A stretch of 64,000 bases of DNA, taken from contig NZ_CP075339.1 of assembly GCF_024399335.1 (NCBI RefSeq), positions 2,542,001 to 2,606,000 on the forward strand, in the 5' to 3' direction. The position numbers and the translations under genes were made by a program. The stretch's first letter is position 1. The number at the start of each line of letters is the position of its first letter. The stretch is from Leucobacter aridicollis (GTDB taxonomy: Bacteria; Actinomycetota; Actinomycetes; Actinomycetales; Microbacteriaceae). Of this stretch, positions 38,279 through 47,199 are shown piece by piece. The notes beneath the pieces were generated by a model. It worked only from the letters and a program-made list of their open reading frames with translations, had not been told where the DNA came from and did no database searches.

Positions 38279-39748
38279 TTACTTTGTATGAGATGTGTCG
38301 TTGAGTGAGTCTGAGGCGGCCTCGGGGCTCGCGGCCCGCTCGGCAGCGGCAGCGGAACTCGTTCCGGGGCGGTTCGCAGCGACCCAGCCCTCCAGATTCC
38401 GCTGAGGGGCAACCGTCATCGCGAGCGCACCAGCGGGCACGGGCTTACGCACGATTGTTCCCGCCGCGGTGTACGTTCCGTCTTCAATGGTAACCGGTGC
38501 GATGAGCACGTTCTTCGAACCGATTCGCACCGCATCCCCGACAACGGTCTGATGCTTGTTCACGCCGTCATAGTTCGCGACAATCGTGCCCGCACCGATA
38601 TTCGAGCCGGTACCGATCGTGACATCACCGACGTAGCTCAGGTGTGGCACCTTCGAGCCCTCACCGATCTGCGCATTCTTCGCCTCGACGAACGCCCCGA
38701 TCTTGCCGCCCTCGCCAAGCTCGGTGCCCGGACGGATGAACGCGAACGGGCCAACCTCTGCACCCGCGTGGAACGCCGCAAGCGTCGCCTCAGAACGGCG
38801 AACGCGCGCCCCCTCACCGACCTCGCAGTCAGTCAGGGTCGTGTCGGGGCCGATGATGGCTCCTGTCGCAATTGACGTCGCGCCATGCAGGAACGTTCCA
38901 GGCAGAATCTCGACATCCGACTCGATCGACACGTCAGCGTCGATCCACGTCGTCGCCGGGTCCATGATTGTCACGCCATTTCGCTGATGCTCGCGGATGA
39001 TGCGAGCGTTCAGCTCACGGCCAGCATCGGCGAGCTGAGCGCGGTCGTTCACGCCCGCGACGACCCACGGATCGTTCGTCGCGACAGCCTCAACCCCGCC
39101 GCCTCTCGCGAGGATGCGCGCGGCCGCATCAGTCAGGTACTTCTCGCCCTGCGCGTTGTTCGTGTCGATCTCACCGAGCGCCTGCGCCAGAGCGCGGTGC
39201 GTGAAGACGTAGATGCCGCCGTTGATCTCACCGATCCTACGCTGCTCGTCCGTCGCGTCCTTTTCTTCGACGATGCCAGTCATGCCGCCATCCGCGTCGC
39301 GGAGGATGCGGCCAAGGCCTGTCGGGTTATCGAGAAGCGCGGACAGCAGCGTCATGTCGCGGTGCTCGGCGAAATGGCCATCGAGCAGGCTGCGAATAGA
39401 CGGGCCATCGACAAGCGGAGCGTCGCCCGACAGCACGACGACCGAGCCGTCGAAGTCAGCGGGGAGCGCCGCAAGCGCGAGCTCGACCGCGCGGCCAGTG
39501 CCGGGCACCTCGTCCTGATCAACAATGATCGTGTCGGGGGCGTGGTTCAGGATCGCCTCGGCAACCCGTTCACGCTCATGCCGAACGACGGCGACGATTT
39601 TCTGCGGCGAGACAGCCGCCGCAGTGTCGAGCACATGCTCGATGAGTGAGCGTCCGCCGATGCGGTGCAGCACCTTGGGAAGCGTCGACTTCATCCGAGT
39701 GCCCTGGCCAGCGGCCAGAATGACGACAGCGAGAGAACGTTCTGTCAT
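38279..39748 (-). CDS. glmU: bifunctional UDP-N-acetylglucosamine pyrophosphorylase / GlcN-1-P acetyltransferase
   Basis: 489 residues from ATG 39748 (MTERSLAVVILAAGQGTRMKS), preceded by AAAGGGA; the upstream frame runs through the tRNA gene and is not coding. The N-terminal pyrophosphorylase domain has the LAAGxGTRMxS nucleotide loop; the C-terminal left-handed beta helix shows hexapeptide repeats and the active-site NYDGVNKHQTVVGD. It makes UDP-GlcNAc for peptidoglycan. The C-terminal 30 residues (SSAAAAERAASPEAAS...) are a low-complexity tail. Confidence 0.96.
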   Translation of the reverse strand: MTERSLAVVILAAGQGTRMKSTLPKVLHRIGGRSLIEHVLDTAAAVSPQKIVAVVRHERERVAEAILNHAPDTIIVDQDEVPGTGRAVELALAALPADFDGSVVVLSGDAPLVDGPSIRSLLDGHFAEHRDMTLLSALLDNPTGLGRILRDADGGMTGIVEEKDATDEQRRIGEINGGIYVFTHRALAQALGEIDTNNAQGEKYLTDAAARILARGGGVEAVATNDPWVVAGVNDRAQLADAGRELNARIIREHQRNGVTIMDPATTWIDADVSIESDVEILPGTFLHGATSIATGAIIGPDTTLTDCEVGEGARVRRSEATLAAFHAGAEVGPFAFIRPGTELGEGGKIGAFVEAKNAQIGEGSKVPHLSYVGDVTIGTGSNIGAGTIVANYDGVNKHQTVVGDAVRIGSKNVLIAPVTIEDGTYTAAGTIVRKPVPAGALAMTVAPQRNLEGWVAANRPGTSSAAAAERAASPEAASDSLNDTSHTK

Positions 39749-39843
39749 GTCGGGTGTCCCTTTCTCGTTCGCGAGTGCGTGAGCACTGCGCGGAACTGCG
39801 CCGATACCGACGCGCGGCGGTGGGTTCGCCCCAGCCGCCACCG

Positions 39844-39915
39844 CTCCGCCCCTAGGATTCGAACCTAGACTTAACAGCTCCAAAGGCTGTCGTGCTGCCA
39901 TTACACCAAGGCGGA
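39844..39915 (-). tRNA. tRNA-Gln (anticodon TTG)
   Basis: Read on the minus strand: acceptor TCCGCCT pairs with GGGCGGA, anticodon stem ACAGC/GCTGT encloses loop CTTTGGA with anticodon TTG, and the T arm has GGTTCGAATCC; discriminator base G. CCA is not encoded. The anticodon reads CAA and by wobble CAG (Gln). Upstream on the minus strand, GACTATATC (about 39935-39943) may be a -10 element. It lies directly before glmU. Confidence 0.95.
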
Positions 39916-40043
39916 TCGCACCGAAGCCGGTACAGATATAGTCTGCCAGACCTCGCGACTACTTTCGCACGTCTCGGGCAGAACGGGGCAAACTGCGGCG
40001 GGTTCACGGGGAAAAAACTTCAGCAACCCGAGATAATGAGCAG

Positions 40044-40592
40044 ATGGAAGACCGCACGCCAGACTCGACCGACGAGGTTGACGGGATCATCGCGTCGTGG
40101 AGCGCAGCACGCCCAGACCTCGATTTCGCACCACTCACCGTGTTCTCGCGGCTCTCGCGAATCGCGAAGCATCTCGACCGGGCGCGCTCCCACGCGTTCG
40201 AGCGTTCAGGGCTCGCGTCATGGGAGTTTGACGTACTCGCTGTGCTGCGCCGCGGTGGCGCACCCTACCGACAAAGCCCGAAAGTGCTTGTGCAGCAGAC
40301 AATGGTCTCAAGCGGCACCATGACGAACAGGATCGACAGGCTCGTCGAACGCGAGCTCGTGCGCCGCCTCACCGACCCCAACGACGGCAGGGGCGTGCTT
40401 GTCGAAATGACCCCCCTCGGCCAGACACTCGTCGATGCGGCGATGACACGACTCACTGATTCAGAGGAGCGCCTTCTCGGCGCAATGAGCAGGCCGGAAC
40501 GCGAGCGCCTTGCCGTCCTGCTGCGAAAGCTTGCGCGAAGCGTTGACCGTTATGAGCCCGTCTCTGAGGCAGCCGACGACCCGGTGGTCTAG
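40044..40592 (+). CDS. MarR family transcriptional regulator
   Basis: 182 residues. The winged helix-turn-helix is at about 50-130 (SWEFDVLAVLRRGG, LVQQTMVSSGTMTNRIDRLVERELV, and DPNDGRGVLVEMTPLG for the wing). No palindrome was found near its start, and no obvious target lies beside it: upstream is the divergent tRNA-Gln, downstream the convergent amidase. The ribosome site is weak. Function of the regulon is unknown. Confidence 0.9.
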   Translation: MEDRTPDSTDEVDGIIASWSAARPDLDFAPLTVFSRLSRIAKHLDRARSHAFERSGLASWEFDVLAVLRRGGAPYRQSPKVLVQQTMVSSGTMTNRIDRLVERELVRRLTDPNDGRGVLVEMTPLGQTLVDAAMTRLTDSEERLLGAMSRPERERLAVLLRKLARSVDRYEPVSEAADDPVV

Positions 40593-40681
40593 GAACCGGC
40601 CCCACGCGCCGGGCGCGAGCACCAGTCTCCTGCCCCACGGAACCCGTGCGGTGCGCATAGCGTGGCACGCACGCGGCGCTC

Positions 40682-42397
40682 TCAGAGGGCTGGCGTCGAC
40701 TCAGGAGCGACACGGAGCGATCCGTCGCCGGCCGCCTCGAAAAGTGTGCCGAGACGCAGCAGCTCGGGGTCTGAATACGCGGCGCCGGCGAACGTGAGCC
40801 CAACAGGCATGCCAATATCGGCCATGACTCCCATCGCGACGGTGACCGTGGGAATCCCGAGGTGGCGCAGTGCGTAGTTCCCGTTCGAGAAGAAGACGCC
40901 GTTCGACCACGCGTGATCCGCAGCTGCCTTCTCACGCTCGGCCGATTCGCGCCCCACGTCGGCGTTTGCCGGGAACACGACGGCGTCGAACCCCTCGGTC
41001 TGCAGCCACGACTCGAACAGGTCCTCGCGCAACTGAACGAGCGCGCGCAGACCGGCAGCGAAGTCGGGGCGCTCACGCGGGTCTGGGATACCCGCCTTCG
41101 CGAAGGCGACAACTGCACGGTAGCGGTTCGCATAGTCTTCAACTTCTTCGTAACGGTCGGGCAGCGTGCCTGGGGGCTGCGGGAAGATCGTATCGGGGTC
41201 GACGTCCGCGAGCGTCGGGATCGCGGGGTCGCCGTTTGCGCGAAGGAAGTCGTCCCAGCCGTACGCGAGGAAGTGGTTGAACTCGGTGTCCATCCAGCCG
41301 TCGGGCAGCACCCCGAGCTCGCCGACGTTTTCCTGGCCGGGGCGATCGCCCTCGTAGCGTTCGATGAGGGGGAACCCAGTTTCGACGACCTCGGCGCCAA
41401 GCGCTTCGAGGCGGGCGCGCGCGGCCGCCCACAGGTCGAGCACTGTCGGGCGAACCGCAATGGGAAAGTCAGGATCGAGGCCGAGGTACATCTTCGGCAC
41501 CGCGAAACGTTTGCCCGCAAGCAGCTGGGCATGCAGTTCGGGCCCGGCTTTCGACTCCCCCTCGAGTTCTGGCGCTTCCGCGAGGGCAAGGTATGACTCG
41601 GGCCTATGCTCGCTCGGCGCGGGCACAGGGACGGCGTTCTGGGCCCGCCAGAAGTCCCCGCGGGTGACCTTGTCGTCCTGCACGAGCACGTCGAGCAACC
41701 TGAGCATGTCTGGCATTGACCGCGTGTGCGGAACGACGACGTCGCGCGCCGGGAACAGCGGCCAGTTCCCGCGGATTGACAGCACGCCCCAGGAGGGGGT
41801 GTAGGCGCACAGGCCGTTGTTTGAGGCCGGGCTGCGGCCGCTTGAGACTGTCTCCTCGCCCATGCCGAAGACTGCAAGGTTTGCTGCCGTCGCGACGGCC
41901 GACCCGTTCGAAGACCCTGAGGCGTAGGCTGCTGCAAGGTAGTCGCGGTTGTAGGGCGACTCGGCTCGTCCGTAGACGCCACGCTGCATGCCGCCGTCGG
42001 CCATGGGCGGCATGTTTGTCTTGCCGATGAGCACCGCCCCCGCTTCCCGGAGCTTCTCGACTGAGAATGCATCCCACTGCGCGACGAGGTACTCGAACGC
42101 CGGCGAGCCTGAGGCGACGGTGAGGCCACGCACCATGTACGAATCTTTGACGGTGAAAGGCACGCCCTCGAGCGCGCGCTGCGTGCCAGCTTTCCAGCGG
42201 GCGTCGGACTCTGCCGCTTGAGCGAGCGCGTCTGGGGTGGGCACAACGACAGCGTGAAGTCCGTCATCGCCAAGGTCGTACGCTTCGATGCGAGCGAGGT
42301 AGCTTTCGGTCACGCTCGTCGGCGTGGCCGACCCTGTTTCGTAGGCTCCGAGCACGTCTGCGATGCTCGCTTCGATGAGTTGAAAAGACTCGCGCAT
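40682..42397 (-). CDS. amidase (amidase signature family)
   Basis: 571 residues, amidase-signature enzyme hydrolysing an amide or peptide amide. The catalytic Lys is in GVPFTVKDSY, the cis-Ser region in ASGSSNGSAVATAANLAVFG, and the nucleophile region in GEETVSSGRSPASNNGL; the last deviates from the usual GTDTGGSxRxPA (Glu-Glu-Thr-Val-Ser-Ser), so specificity may be unusual. The C-terminus has the typical TVTVAMGV...GMPVGLTFAG. Its ATG at 42397 lies inside a stable hairpin. A 606-residue open frame in another phase of the same strand is a shadow. Confidence 0.9.
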   Translation of the reverse strand: MRESFQLIEASIADVLGAYETGSATPTSVTESYLARIEAYDLGDDGLHAVVVPTPDALAQAAESDARWKAGTQRALEGVPFTVKDSYMVRGLTVASGSPAFEYLVAQWDAFSVEKLREAGAVLIGKTNMPPMADGGMQRGVYGRAESPYNRDYLAAAYASGSSNGSAVATAANLAVFGMGEETVSSGRSPASNNGLCAYTPSWGVLSIRGNWPLFPARDVVVPHTRSMPDMLRLLDVLVQDDKVTRGDFWRAQNAVPVPAPSEHRPESYLALAEAPELEGESKAGPELHAQLLAGKRFAVPKMYLGLDPDFPIAVRPTVLDLWAAARARLEALGAEVVETGFPLIERYEGDRPGQENVGELGVLPDGWMDTEFNHFLAYGWDDFLRANGDPAIPTLADVDPDTIFPQPPGTLPDRYEEVEDYANRYRAVVAFAKAGIPDPRERPDFAAGLRALVQLREDLFESWLQTEGFDAVVFPANADVGRESAEREKAAADHAWSNGVFFSNGNYALRHLGIPTVTVAMGVMADIGMPVGLTFAGAAYSDPELLRLGTLFEAAGDGSLRVAPESTPAL

Positions 42398-42430
42398 GCC
42401 CCCATGCTAGTGGGGACATGCGCGAGTCTT
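42385..42430 (-). terminator. hairpin/terminator overlapping the amidase start codon
   Basis: A 14-bp perfect stem AAGACTCGCGCATG (42385-42398) with 42417-42430, further closed by CCCC/GGGG. On the minus strand the stem is followed by TTTTC, as in a rho-independent terminator for the acyl-CoA dehydrogenase gene. The amidase ATG (42395-42397) and its GGGGG ribosome site lie inside the structure. Confidence 0.8.
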
Positions 42431-42460
42431 GTGCGTTCTTTCGGCGCAGTGCCGACAGCG

Positions 42461-43627
42461 CTACTTTCGGCCGGTCACTGCGCGCGCAACGATCTCACGC
42501 ATGACCTCGTTGGTGCCGCCGTAGATTCGGTGGACGCGCGCATCGAGGAATGCGCGCGCGATCGGGTACTCGGTGATGTAGCCGTAGCCACCGTGGAGCT
42601 GGACGCCCTGGTCGAGGATCTCCCACTCGCGCTCGGTGCACCAGAACTTGACCTTGGCAGCCTCGTCTGCGGTGAGCTTGCCCTCCATGAACAGCTTCAT
42701 GGCACGGTCGATGTATGCCCACATAACGTCGACCGTTGTTGCCATGTCAGCGAGGCTGAAGCGCGAGTTCTGGAAGTCGGCGACGGGCTTTCCAAACGCC
42801 TCGCGGCTCTTCGTGTAGTCGAGCGTCCACTGGAACCCCGCATCAGCGATTGCCGTCGCAGCGACACCGATCGAGAGGCGCTCGAGCGGCAGGTTCTCCA
42901 TGAGCTGCACGAATCCGTGCCCCTCGACACCCCCGATGAGGTTCTCGTCTGGAACGAACACGTCAACAAAGCTGAGCTCGGCGGTGTCGTGGCCGTGCGA
43001 ACCCATCTTGTGAAGCTTGCGGCCGTGGTCGAAGCCGTCCATGCCGTCTTCGATAATGATGAGGCTGAAGGCGTCGGGGCGATTGCCCTCGCCGGTCTTC
43101 ACGAAAGTCACGATGATGTCGGCTGTCTTGCCGCTCGAGATGAACGTCTTTGCTCCGTTGACGATGTAGCCGCCATCGGTCTTCTTCGCAGTCGTTGTGA
43201 CGCCGCGCAGGTCGCTGCCGGCGCCTGGCTCAGTCATTGCGAGTGCTCCAAGCACCTCGCACGTCGCCATCTTCGGGAGCCACTTGGCCTTCTGCTCGTC
43301 AGTGCCGAAGCGCGCAATGTACGGAACTGCGAGGTCGTCCTGAATTCCGACTGCGCCTGCGAGCGCGGCGCCGGTGCCCGAGAGCGTGAGCTCCTCGAGC
43401 ACGATTGACCTGAAACGGTAGTCCTCAAGCATGCCGGCTCCGCCGAACTCTTCGGGAACCGAGAGACCGACAATGCCGTGTTCAGCCGCCGCGAGCATCG
43501 TCGCGCGGTCAACCTCGCCTGCCTCTTCCCACTCGTTCATCTTCTCGGTGGTGACGTAGCGCTTGATGAATTGCTTGACCATCTCACGGAAGTCGTCGTG
43601 GATCTCTTCGTAAATTTCGCGTTCCAT
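42461..43627 (-). CDS. acyl-CoA dehydrogenase (long-chain-like)
   Basis: 388 residues from ATG 43627, with GAAGGGAA before it. FAD/acyl-CoA signatures are clear: LAMTEPGAGSDLRG, FISSGKTADIIV and LQLHGGYGYITEYPIAR (read as QGVQLHGGYGYITEYP). The C-terminal motif is YGGTNEVMREI, with Gly where short/medium-chain enzymes have the catalytic Glu (YEGT); long-chain and isovaleryl types take the base from an earlier helix, so it is placed with those. It catalyses the first step of beta-oxidation or branched-chain breakdown. No ETF gene is near. Confidence 0.93.
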   Translation of the reverse strand: MEREIYEEIHDDFREMVKQFIKRYVTTEKMNEWEEAGEVDRATMLAAAEHGIVGLSVPEEFGGAGMLEDYRFRSIVLEELTLSGTGAALAGAVGIQDDLAVPYIARFGTDEQKAKWLPKMATCEVLGALAMTEPGAGSDLRGVTTTAKKTDGGYIVNGAKTFISSGKTADIIVTFVKTGEGNRPDAFSLIIIEDGMDGFDHGRKLHKMGSHGHDTAELSFVDVFVPDENLIGGVEGHGFVQLMENLPLERLSIGVAATAIADAGFQWTLDYTKSREAFGKPVADFQNSRFSLADMATTVDVMWAYIDRAMKLFMEGKLTADEAAKVKFWCTEREWEILDQGVQLHGGYGYITEYPIARAFLDARVHRIYGGTNEVMREIVARAVTGRK

Positions 43628-43680
43628 GTGCGTGTTCCCTTCGCGTCGTCGCGTTCGCAGGTTGTGATGGGCGGAGCCTG

Positions 43681-43730
43681 CTGGGCGTACCCACATGGGA
43701 ACCCTCAGCGTCGGCTTTCGGTACACCCAG
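43681..43730 (-). terminator. possible hairpin after the membrane protein gene
   Basis: CTGGGCGTAC (43681-43690) pairs with GTACACCCAG (43721-43730), allowing one G-U pair, over a 30-nt loop. No T-run. Weak evidence only. Confidence 0.3.
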
Positions 43731-43754
43731 CATGAATGACCTTGCGATGCAACG

Positions 43755-45089
43755 TCAAGAGATTTGTTGCGTAGCTCCAGCTTTTTCGATCACTTCAGCC
43801 TGTGGTCTGCGCAACAGCTCCACCAGCAGGAGCGTCGCGAGGAACCAGCCAAGCGCTGCGAGCACGCTCGCAAGCGAAATCGGGCGGTTCAAGAACACTA
43901 CGAGCACTATCGCCGCTACGGCGACGGACCAAATCATTGGGCGGATCCGATCGATCCAACTGCCGACGGCGCCGGTGTTGAGGTGCAGCCTGTCGAGGCC
44001 AGCCCGCGCACGGTCGAAGCCCCTGTTGGCTGCGCTTCTGATCGCACGCGCCTGTCGTGAAGAACCAAACAGCCACGCGGCGACAGCAATGAGCGCCGAG
44101 AGAACTGTGAGCGCGACAAGGATCGCGTGAATGTTCAACGTCACTTGCCCAAACAGCGCTTCGGCAGTAGCGACGGGTATGAACGCGGGACTCACTGTCG
44201 CAACGAAGAAGAGCTTACCCGTGCCGATCCCTGCGATCAGCAGCAGGAAGGAGGCAGCAAGTCCGATTCCCGCTGCCAGCGTCGCGCGGGCACGCTTGCG
44301 AGCTATCGCGATCGCTGCGACAAGAAGCCCGAGCACAAGCCAAGGGAGCCAGTATCCGACCGCCGTGGCGAACGTATACGCGGTGCGTACGGACGTGAGC
44401 GAGTCAGAGGTCACCAGCGGGATTGAGCGATCGATCTCCGGGATCAAGCTTGCGAGGTCGACGCCCTGAGCTTGGAGCATTGTTTTGGCCTCGGCGATGA
44501 TCGTGCCGAGCTCGACAGTGACGGTCCCGTCGTCAGAAAGCTGGAGCGCACTGTTGGGGTCACCCTGGATCACAGCGATCGCGCGCGCGTGGGTTTGCCG
44601 CAGCGCGACCTCCCAGATCTGTGCAAACTGCGGCGACGTGACCATGCGGTCGACAGTGGTGCGCAGGATCGACTGGATGCCGTGCACTGCGGGGCCCTCA
44701 AGCATCGTGAACGCTGCCGCGGCCTGCGGCGGCAGGTCGAGCGCACTCAAACCGCTCACGGCGTCGTGCACGACTGCCTCGATATCGAGGCTCTCTTCGA
44801 TCGCATCGACGACTTCGTCGGAGATGAACGACTGCACCGCCGGCTTCTCGGCGAGCGGCGCGAGCCCGGAAACGAAGCGATCTGTGTCGATAAGTTCGGC
44901 CCGCACCCACGTGCTCACGACCGCGGCGGGCGCAAGCAGCGCGGCGACGACGATCAGGATCGCGGCGAGCACCGAACGTGCGCGATTGCCAGCCCGGGTG
45001 CCGGTAGCGCGTTTCAGCTCGGTGTTCTCGCTCTCGAGGGCCTCGACACGGTCGCGCAGCTCCGCGAGCTCACCGCCTGGCCCGCTCAT
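43755..45089 (-). CDS. integral membrane protein, unknown function
   Basis: 444 residues. A short N-terminal coiled coil (LAELRDRVEALESENTELKRA) is cytoplasmic; one transmembrane helix (about 35-60) leads to an external domain of about 190 residues (WVRAELIDTDRFVSGLAPLAEKP...); then four to five helices follow (YWLPWLVLGLLVAAIAIA, GIGLAASFLLLIAGIGTGKL, ILVALTVLSALIAVAAWLF, and two near the C-terminus). The pattern DTDRFVSGLAPLAxxPAVQ is frequent in actinobacterial hypothetical proteins. The role is not known. It is divergent from the kdp operon. Confidence 0.82.
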   Translation of the reverse strand: MSGPGGELAELRDRVEALESENTELKRATGTRAGNRARSVLAAILIVVAALLAPAAVVSTWVRAELIDTDRFVSGLAPLAEKPAVQSFISDEVVDAIEESLDIEAVVHDAVSGLSALDLPPQAAAAFTMLEGPAVHGIQSILRTTVDRMVTSPQFAQIWEVALRQTHARAIAVIQGDPNSALQLSDDGTVTVELGTIIAEAKTMLQAQGVDLASLIPEIDRSIPLVTSDSLTSVRTAYTFATAVGYWLPWLVLGLLVAAIAIARKRARATLAAGIGLAASFLLLIAGIGTGKLFFVATVSPAFIPVATAEALFGQVTLNIHAILVALTVLSALIAVAAWLFGSSRQARAIRSAANRGFDRARAGLDRLHLNTGAVGSWIDRIRPMIWSVAVAAIVLVVFLNRPISLASVLAALGWFLATLLLVELLRRPQAEVIEKAGATQQIS

Positions 45090-45354
45090 CGGGTCACGGC
45101 CTGTCGCGCCGAGTCATCCTGTGGACATCCAGAGAATCTGCTCATAGCTGGAGATTAGCGCACCAAGAGTTCGTGGTCATCAAGCTCTTTCGACGCTGCG
45201 TCGTGCGTTTCTCGTTAGGGAACACTGGTTGCCCGTATGGATTCCGTTAGGACGCATGATTTCGCTCGCGAGCGGGTATTCAATCAAGGCATGCGCCACC
45301 GCGGCGCCCGCCCCTGACAGCGTTCAGCGAGGCATATTTCGAACGGAGATCATC

Positions 45355-45438
45355 GTGCTCGATGTGGTCTACGCGCTTGGCGCGATCGCCCTCTTCGCGC
45401 TCATTGGCGTTGTTGCAAAGGCGGTGGAGAAGCTGTGA
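45355..45438 (+). CDS. 27-residue KdpF-like membrane miniprotein upstream of kdpF
   Basis: GTG start at 45355, 6-7 nt after GGAGA, then [27 protein letters not shown] in two halves: a single hydrophobic helix with a basic/acidic end, just like KdpF in length and character. The stop TGA (45436-45438) overlaps the kdpF start as GTGA, which implies coupling. The upstream part of the open frame (from 45229) lacks a ribosome site and similarity, so it is not included. It could be a second KdpF or a regulatory peptide. Length below normal gene-finder limits. Confidence 0.6.
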   Translation: MLDVVYALGAIALFALIGVVAKAVEKL

Positions 45439-45524
45439 TCGTTTTCGACATTCTCGCCGCACTCCTTGCGATCTCGGCCCTCGTGTTTCTTGGGGTTGCG
45501 CTCACCCGACCGGAGAAGTTCTGA
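45435..45524 (+). CDS. kdpF: potassium-transporting ATPase subunit KdpF
   Basis: 29 residues from GTG 45435: [20 protein letters not shown] then VALTRPEKF, a single transmembrane helix ending in the diagnostic RPE(K/R)F. KdpF stabilises the KdpABC complex. It starts inside the stop of the 27-residue miniprotein gene and its own stop overlaps kdpA (TGATG). Below the size limit of usual ORF calls. Confidence 0.92.
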   Translation: MIVFDILAALLAISALVFLGVALTRPEKF

Positions 45525-47197
45525 TGGGGTGGGTCGGTGCGCTCCTCGCGGTCGGCACTGTCGCGGTAATCATCGCCGTCCTGTACCGTCCCCTCGGCGA
45601 CTACATCGCATGGGTGTACACGTCGCAGCGGGACTCGCGCGTTGAGCGCGGGATTTACCGTCTGATAGGGGTCGACGCGCGGGCCGAGCAAAGCTGGCAG
45701 GCGTACCTGCGGAGCGTGCTCACGTTCTCGGTCGTGGGGCTGCTGCTCGTCTACGGGATGCAGCGCCTCCAACATGTGCTGCCGCTCTCGCTCGGGCTCC
45801 CCGCACCGAGCGCGCCCCTGTCGTTCAACACCGCCGCCTCGTTTGTCGGGAATACAAACTGGCAGTCATACTCCCCCGAGGCAACGCTCGGCTATACGGC
45901 GCAGATGGCCGGCCTCGCCGTACAAAACTTCACGTCCGCAGCTGTCGGAATCGCTGTCGCCGTCGCGCTCGTTCGCGGCTTTGCTTACCGCCGTTCTGGC
46001 ACGATCGGCAACTTCTGGGTTGACGTCACTCGCGGCATCCTCAGGCTCTTGCTGCCAGTTGCAGCTGTGAGCGCAGTTGTGCTCATCACCGCCGGCGTGA
46101 TCCAGAACTTCAACGGGTTCACCGACGTGACAACGCTTGCCGGAGCATCTCAGTCGATCCCCGGTGGCCCCACTGCGTCGCAGGAAGCGATCAAGCTGCT
46201 CGGCACGAACGGCGGCGGGTTCTTCAATGCGAACTCATCGCATCCGTTTGAGAACCCAACGGGCTGGACGAACTTGTTCGAGATTGTTCTCATGCTCGCC
46301 ATTCCGTTCGCGCTGCCGCGAGCCTTCGGCAGGATTGTTGGTGACAACCGTCAGGGGTACGCGATCCTCGGAGTGATGGGTGTGCTGTATCTCGGATCAT
46401 TCGCCGCCCTCACCGCTGTCGAGCTCGCAGGCAACGGCACGGCACCGGAGCTCGCGGGAGCGGCGCTCGAAGGTAAGGAACAGCGTTTCGGGATCATTGG
46501 GTCGACGCTGTTCGCGACGACGAGCACCGGCACTTCAACGGGCGCGGTGAACTCGATGCACGACTCGTACACCGCGCTCGGCGGCTTCTTCCCAACGCTC
46601 AACATGATGCTCGGCGAGGTTTCGCCTGGCGGGGTCGGCTCGGGCCTCTACGCGCTGCTCGTGCTCGCCGTGATCACGGTGTTCATCGCCGGGCTCCTCA
46701 TCGGGCGCACCCCCGAGTACCTCGGGAAGAAGATCGGGCCGAAAGAGGTCAAGCTTGCTGCGCTCTACATCCTCGTCATGCCGATGCTCGTGCTGACGGG
46801 AACCGCACTCAGCTTTGCTGTCCCGGGGGTACGCGAGAGCGTCACCGAAGACTCGATCCTCAACGACGGCGTCCACGGCATGTCCGAGGTGCTCTACGCG
46901 TTCACCTCAGCAGCGAACAACAACGGTTCAGCGTTCGCCGGGCTCACCGCGGACACCCCATGGTTGAACACGGCGCTTGGCGTCACGATCCTGCTCGGCC
47001 GGTTCCTCCCCATCATGCTCGTGCTCGCACTCGCGGGTTCCCTCGCGGCGCAGGACACAGTCCCCGCGACCTCGGGCACCCTTCCCACCCACCGCCCGCT
47101 GTTCGTCGGGCTGCTTGCAGCGGTCACCATCCTCCTCTCTGTGCTCGCGTTCCTCCCCGTTCTCGCGCTAGGCCCCCTAGCTGAAGGGCTCATGTAA
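45524..47197 (+). CDS. kdpA: potassium-transporting ATPase, channel-like subunit KdpA
   Basis: 557 residues from ATG 45524 ([11 protein letters not shown]); the open frame extends upstream over kdpF but that part is not KdpA. Ten transmembrane helices are expected. Selectivity-filter-like loops include [36 protein letters not shown] and [14 protein letters not shown]. It binds and translocates K+ within KdpFABC. The order F-A-B-C-D-E is complete here. Confidence 0.97.
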   Translation: MGWVGALLAVGTVAVIIAVLYRPLGDYIAWVYTSQRDSRVERGIYRLIGVDARAEQSWQAYLRSVLTFSVVGLLLVYGMQRLQHVLPLSLGLPAPSAPLSFNTAASFVGNTNWQSYSPEATLGYTAQMAGLAVQNFTSAAVGIAVAVALVRGFAYRRSGTIGNFWVDVTRGILRLLLPVAAVSAVVLITAGVIQNFNGFTDVTTLAGASQSIPGGPTASQEAIKLLGTNGGGFFNANSSHPFENPTGWTNLFEIVLMLAIPFALPRAFGRIVGDNRQGYAILGVMGVLYLGSFAALTAVELAGNGTAPELAGAALEGKEQRFGIIGSTLFATTSTGTSTGAVNSMHDSYTALGGFFPTLNMMLGEVSPGGVGSGLYALLVLAVITVFIAGLLIGRTPEYLGKKIGPKEVKLAALYILVMPMLVLTGTALSFAVPGVRESVTEDSILNDGVHGMSEVLYAFTSAANNNGSAFAGLTADTPWLNTALGVTILLGRFLPIMLVLALAGSLAAQDTVPATSGTLPTHRPLFVGLLAAVTILLSVLAFLPVLALGPLAEGLM

Positions 47198-47199
47198 CC

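Noticed and set aside
40453..42273. 606-codon open frame in the amidase region on the minus strand
   Set aside because: Composition is Arg/Ser/Pro-rich and repetitive, without any family motif. The overlapping frame 40682-42397 encodes a full amidase.
45229..45354. Extended start of the small frame before kdpF
   Set aside because: No ribosome site at the upstream start and non-membrane residues; GTG 45355 has GGAGA and yields a compact helix.
45090..45354. c-di-AMP (ydaO-type) riboswitch before kdp
   Set aside because: Considered because such switches precede potassium genes in some bacteria, but no recognisable conserved core was seen in the 265-bp gap.
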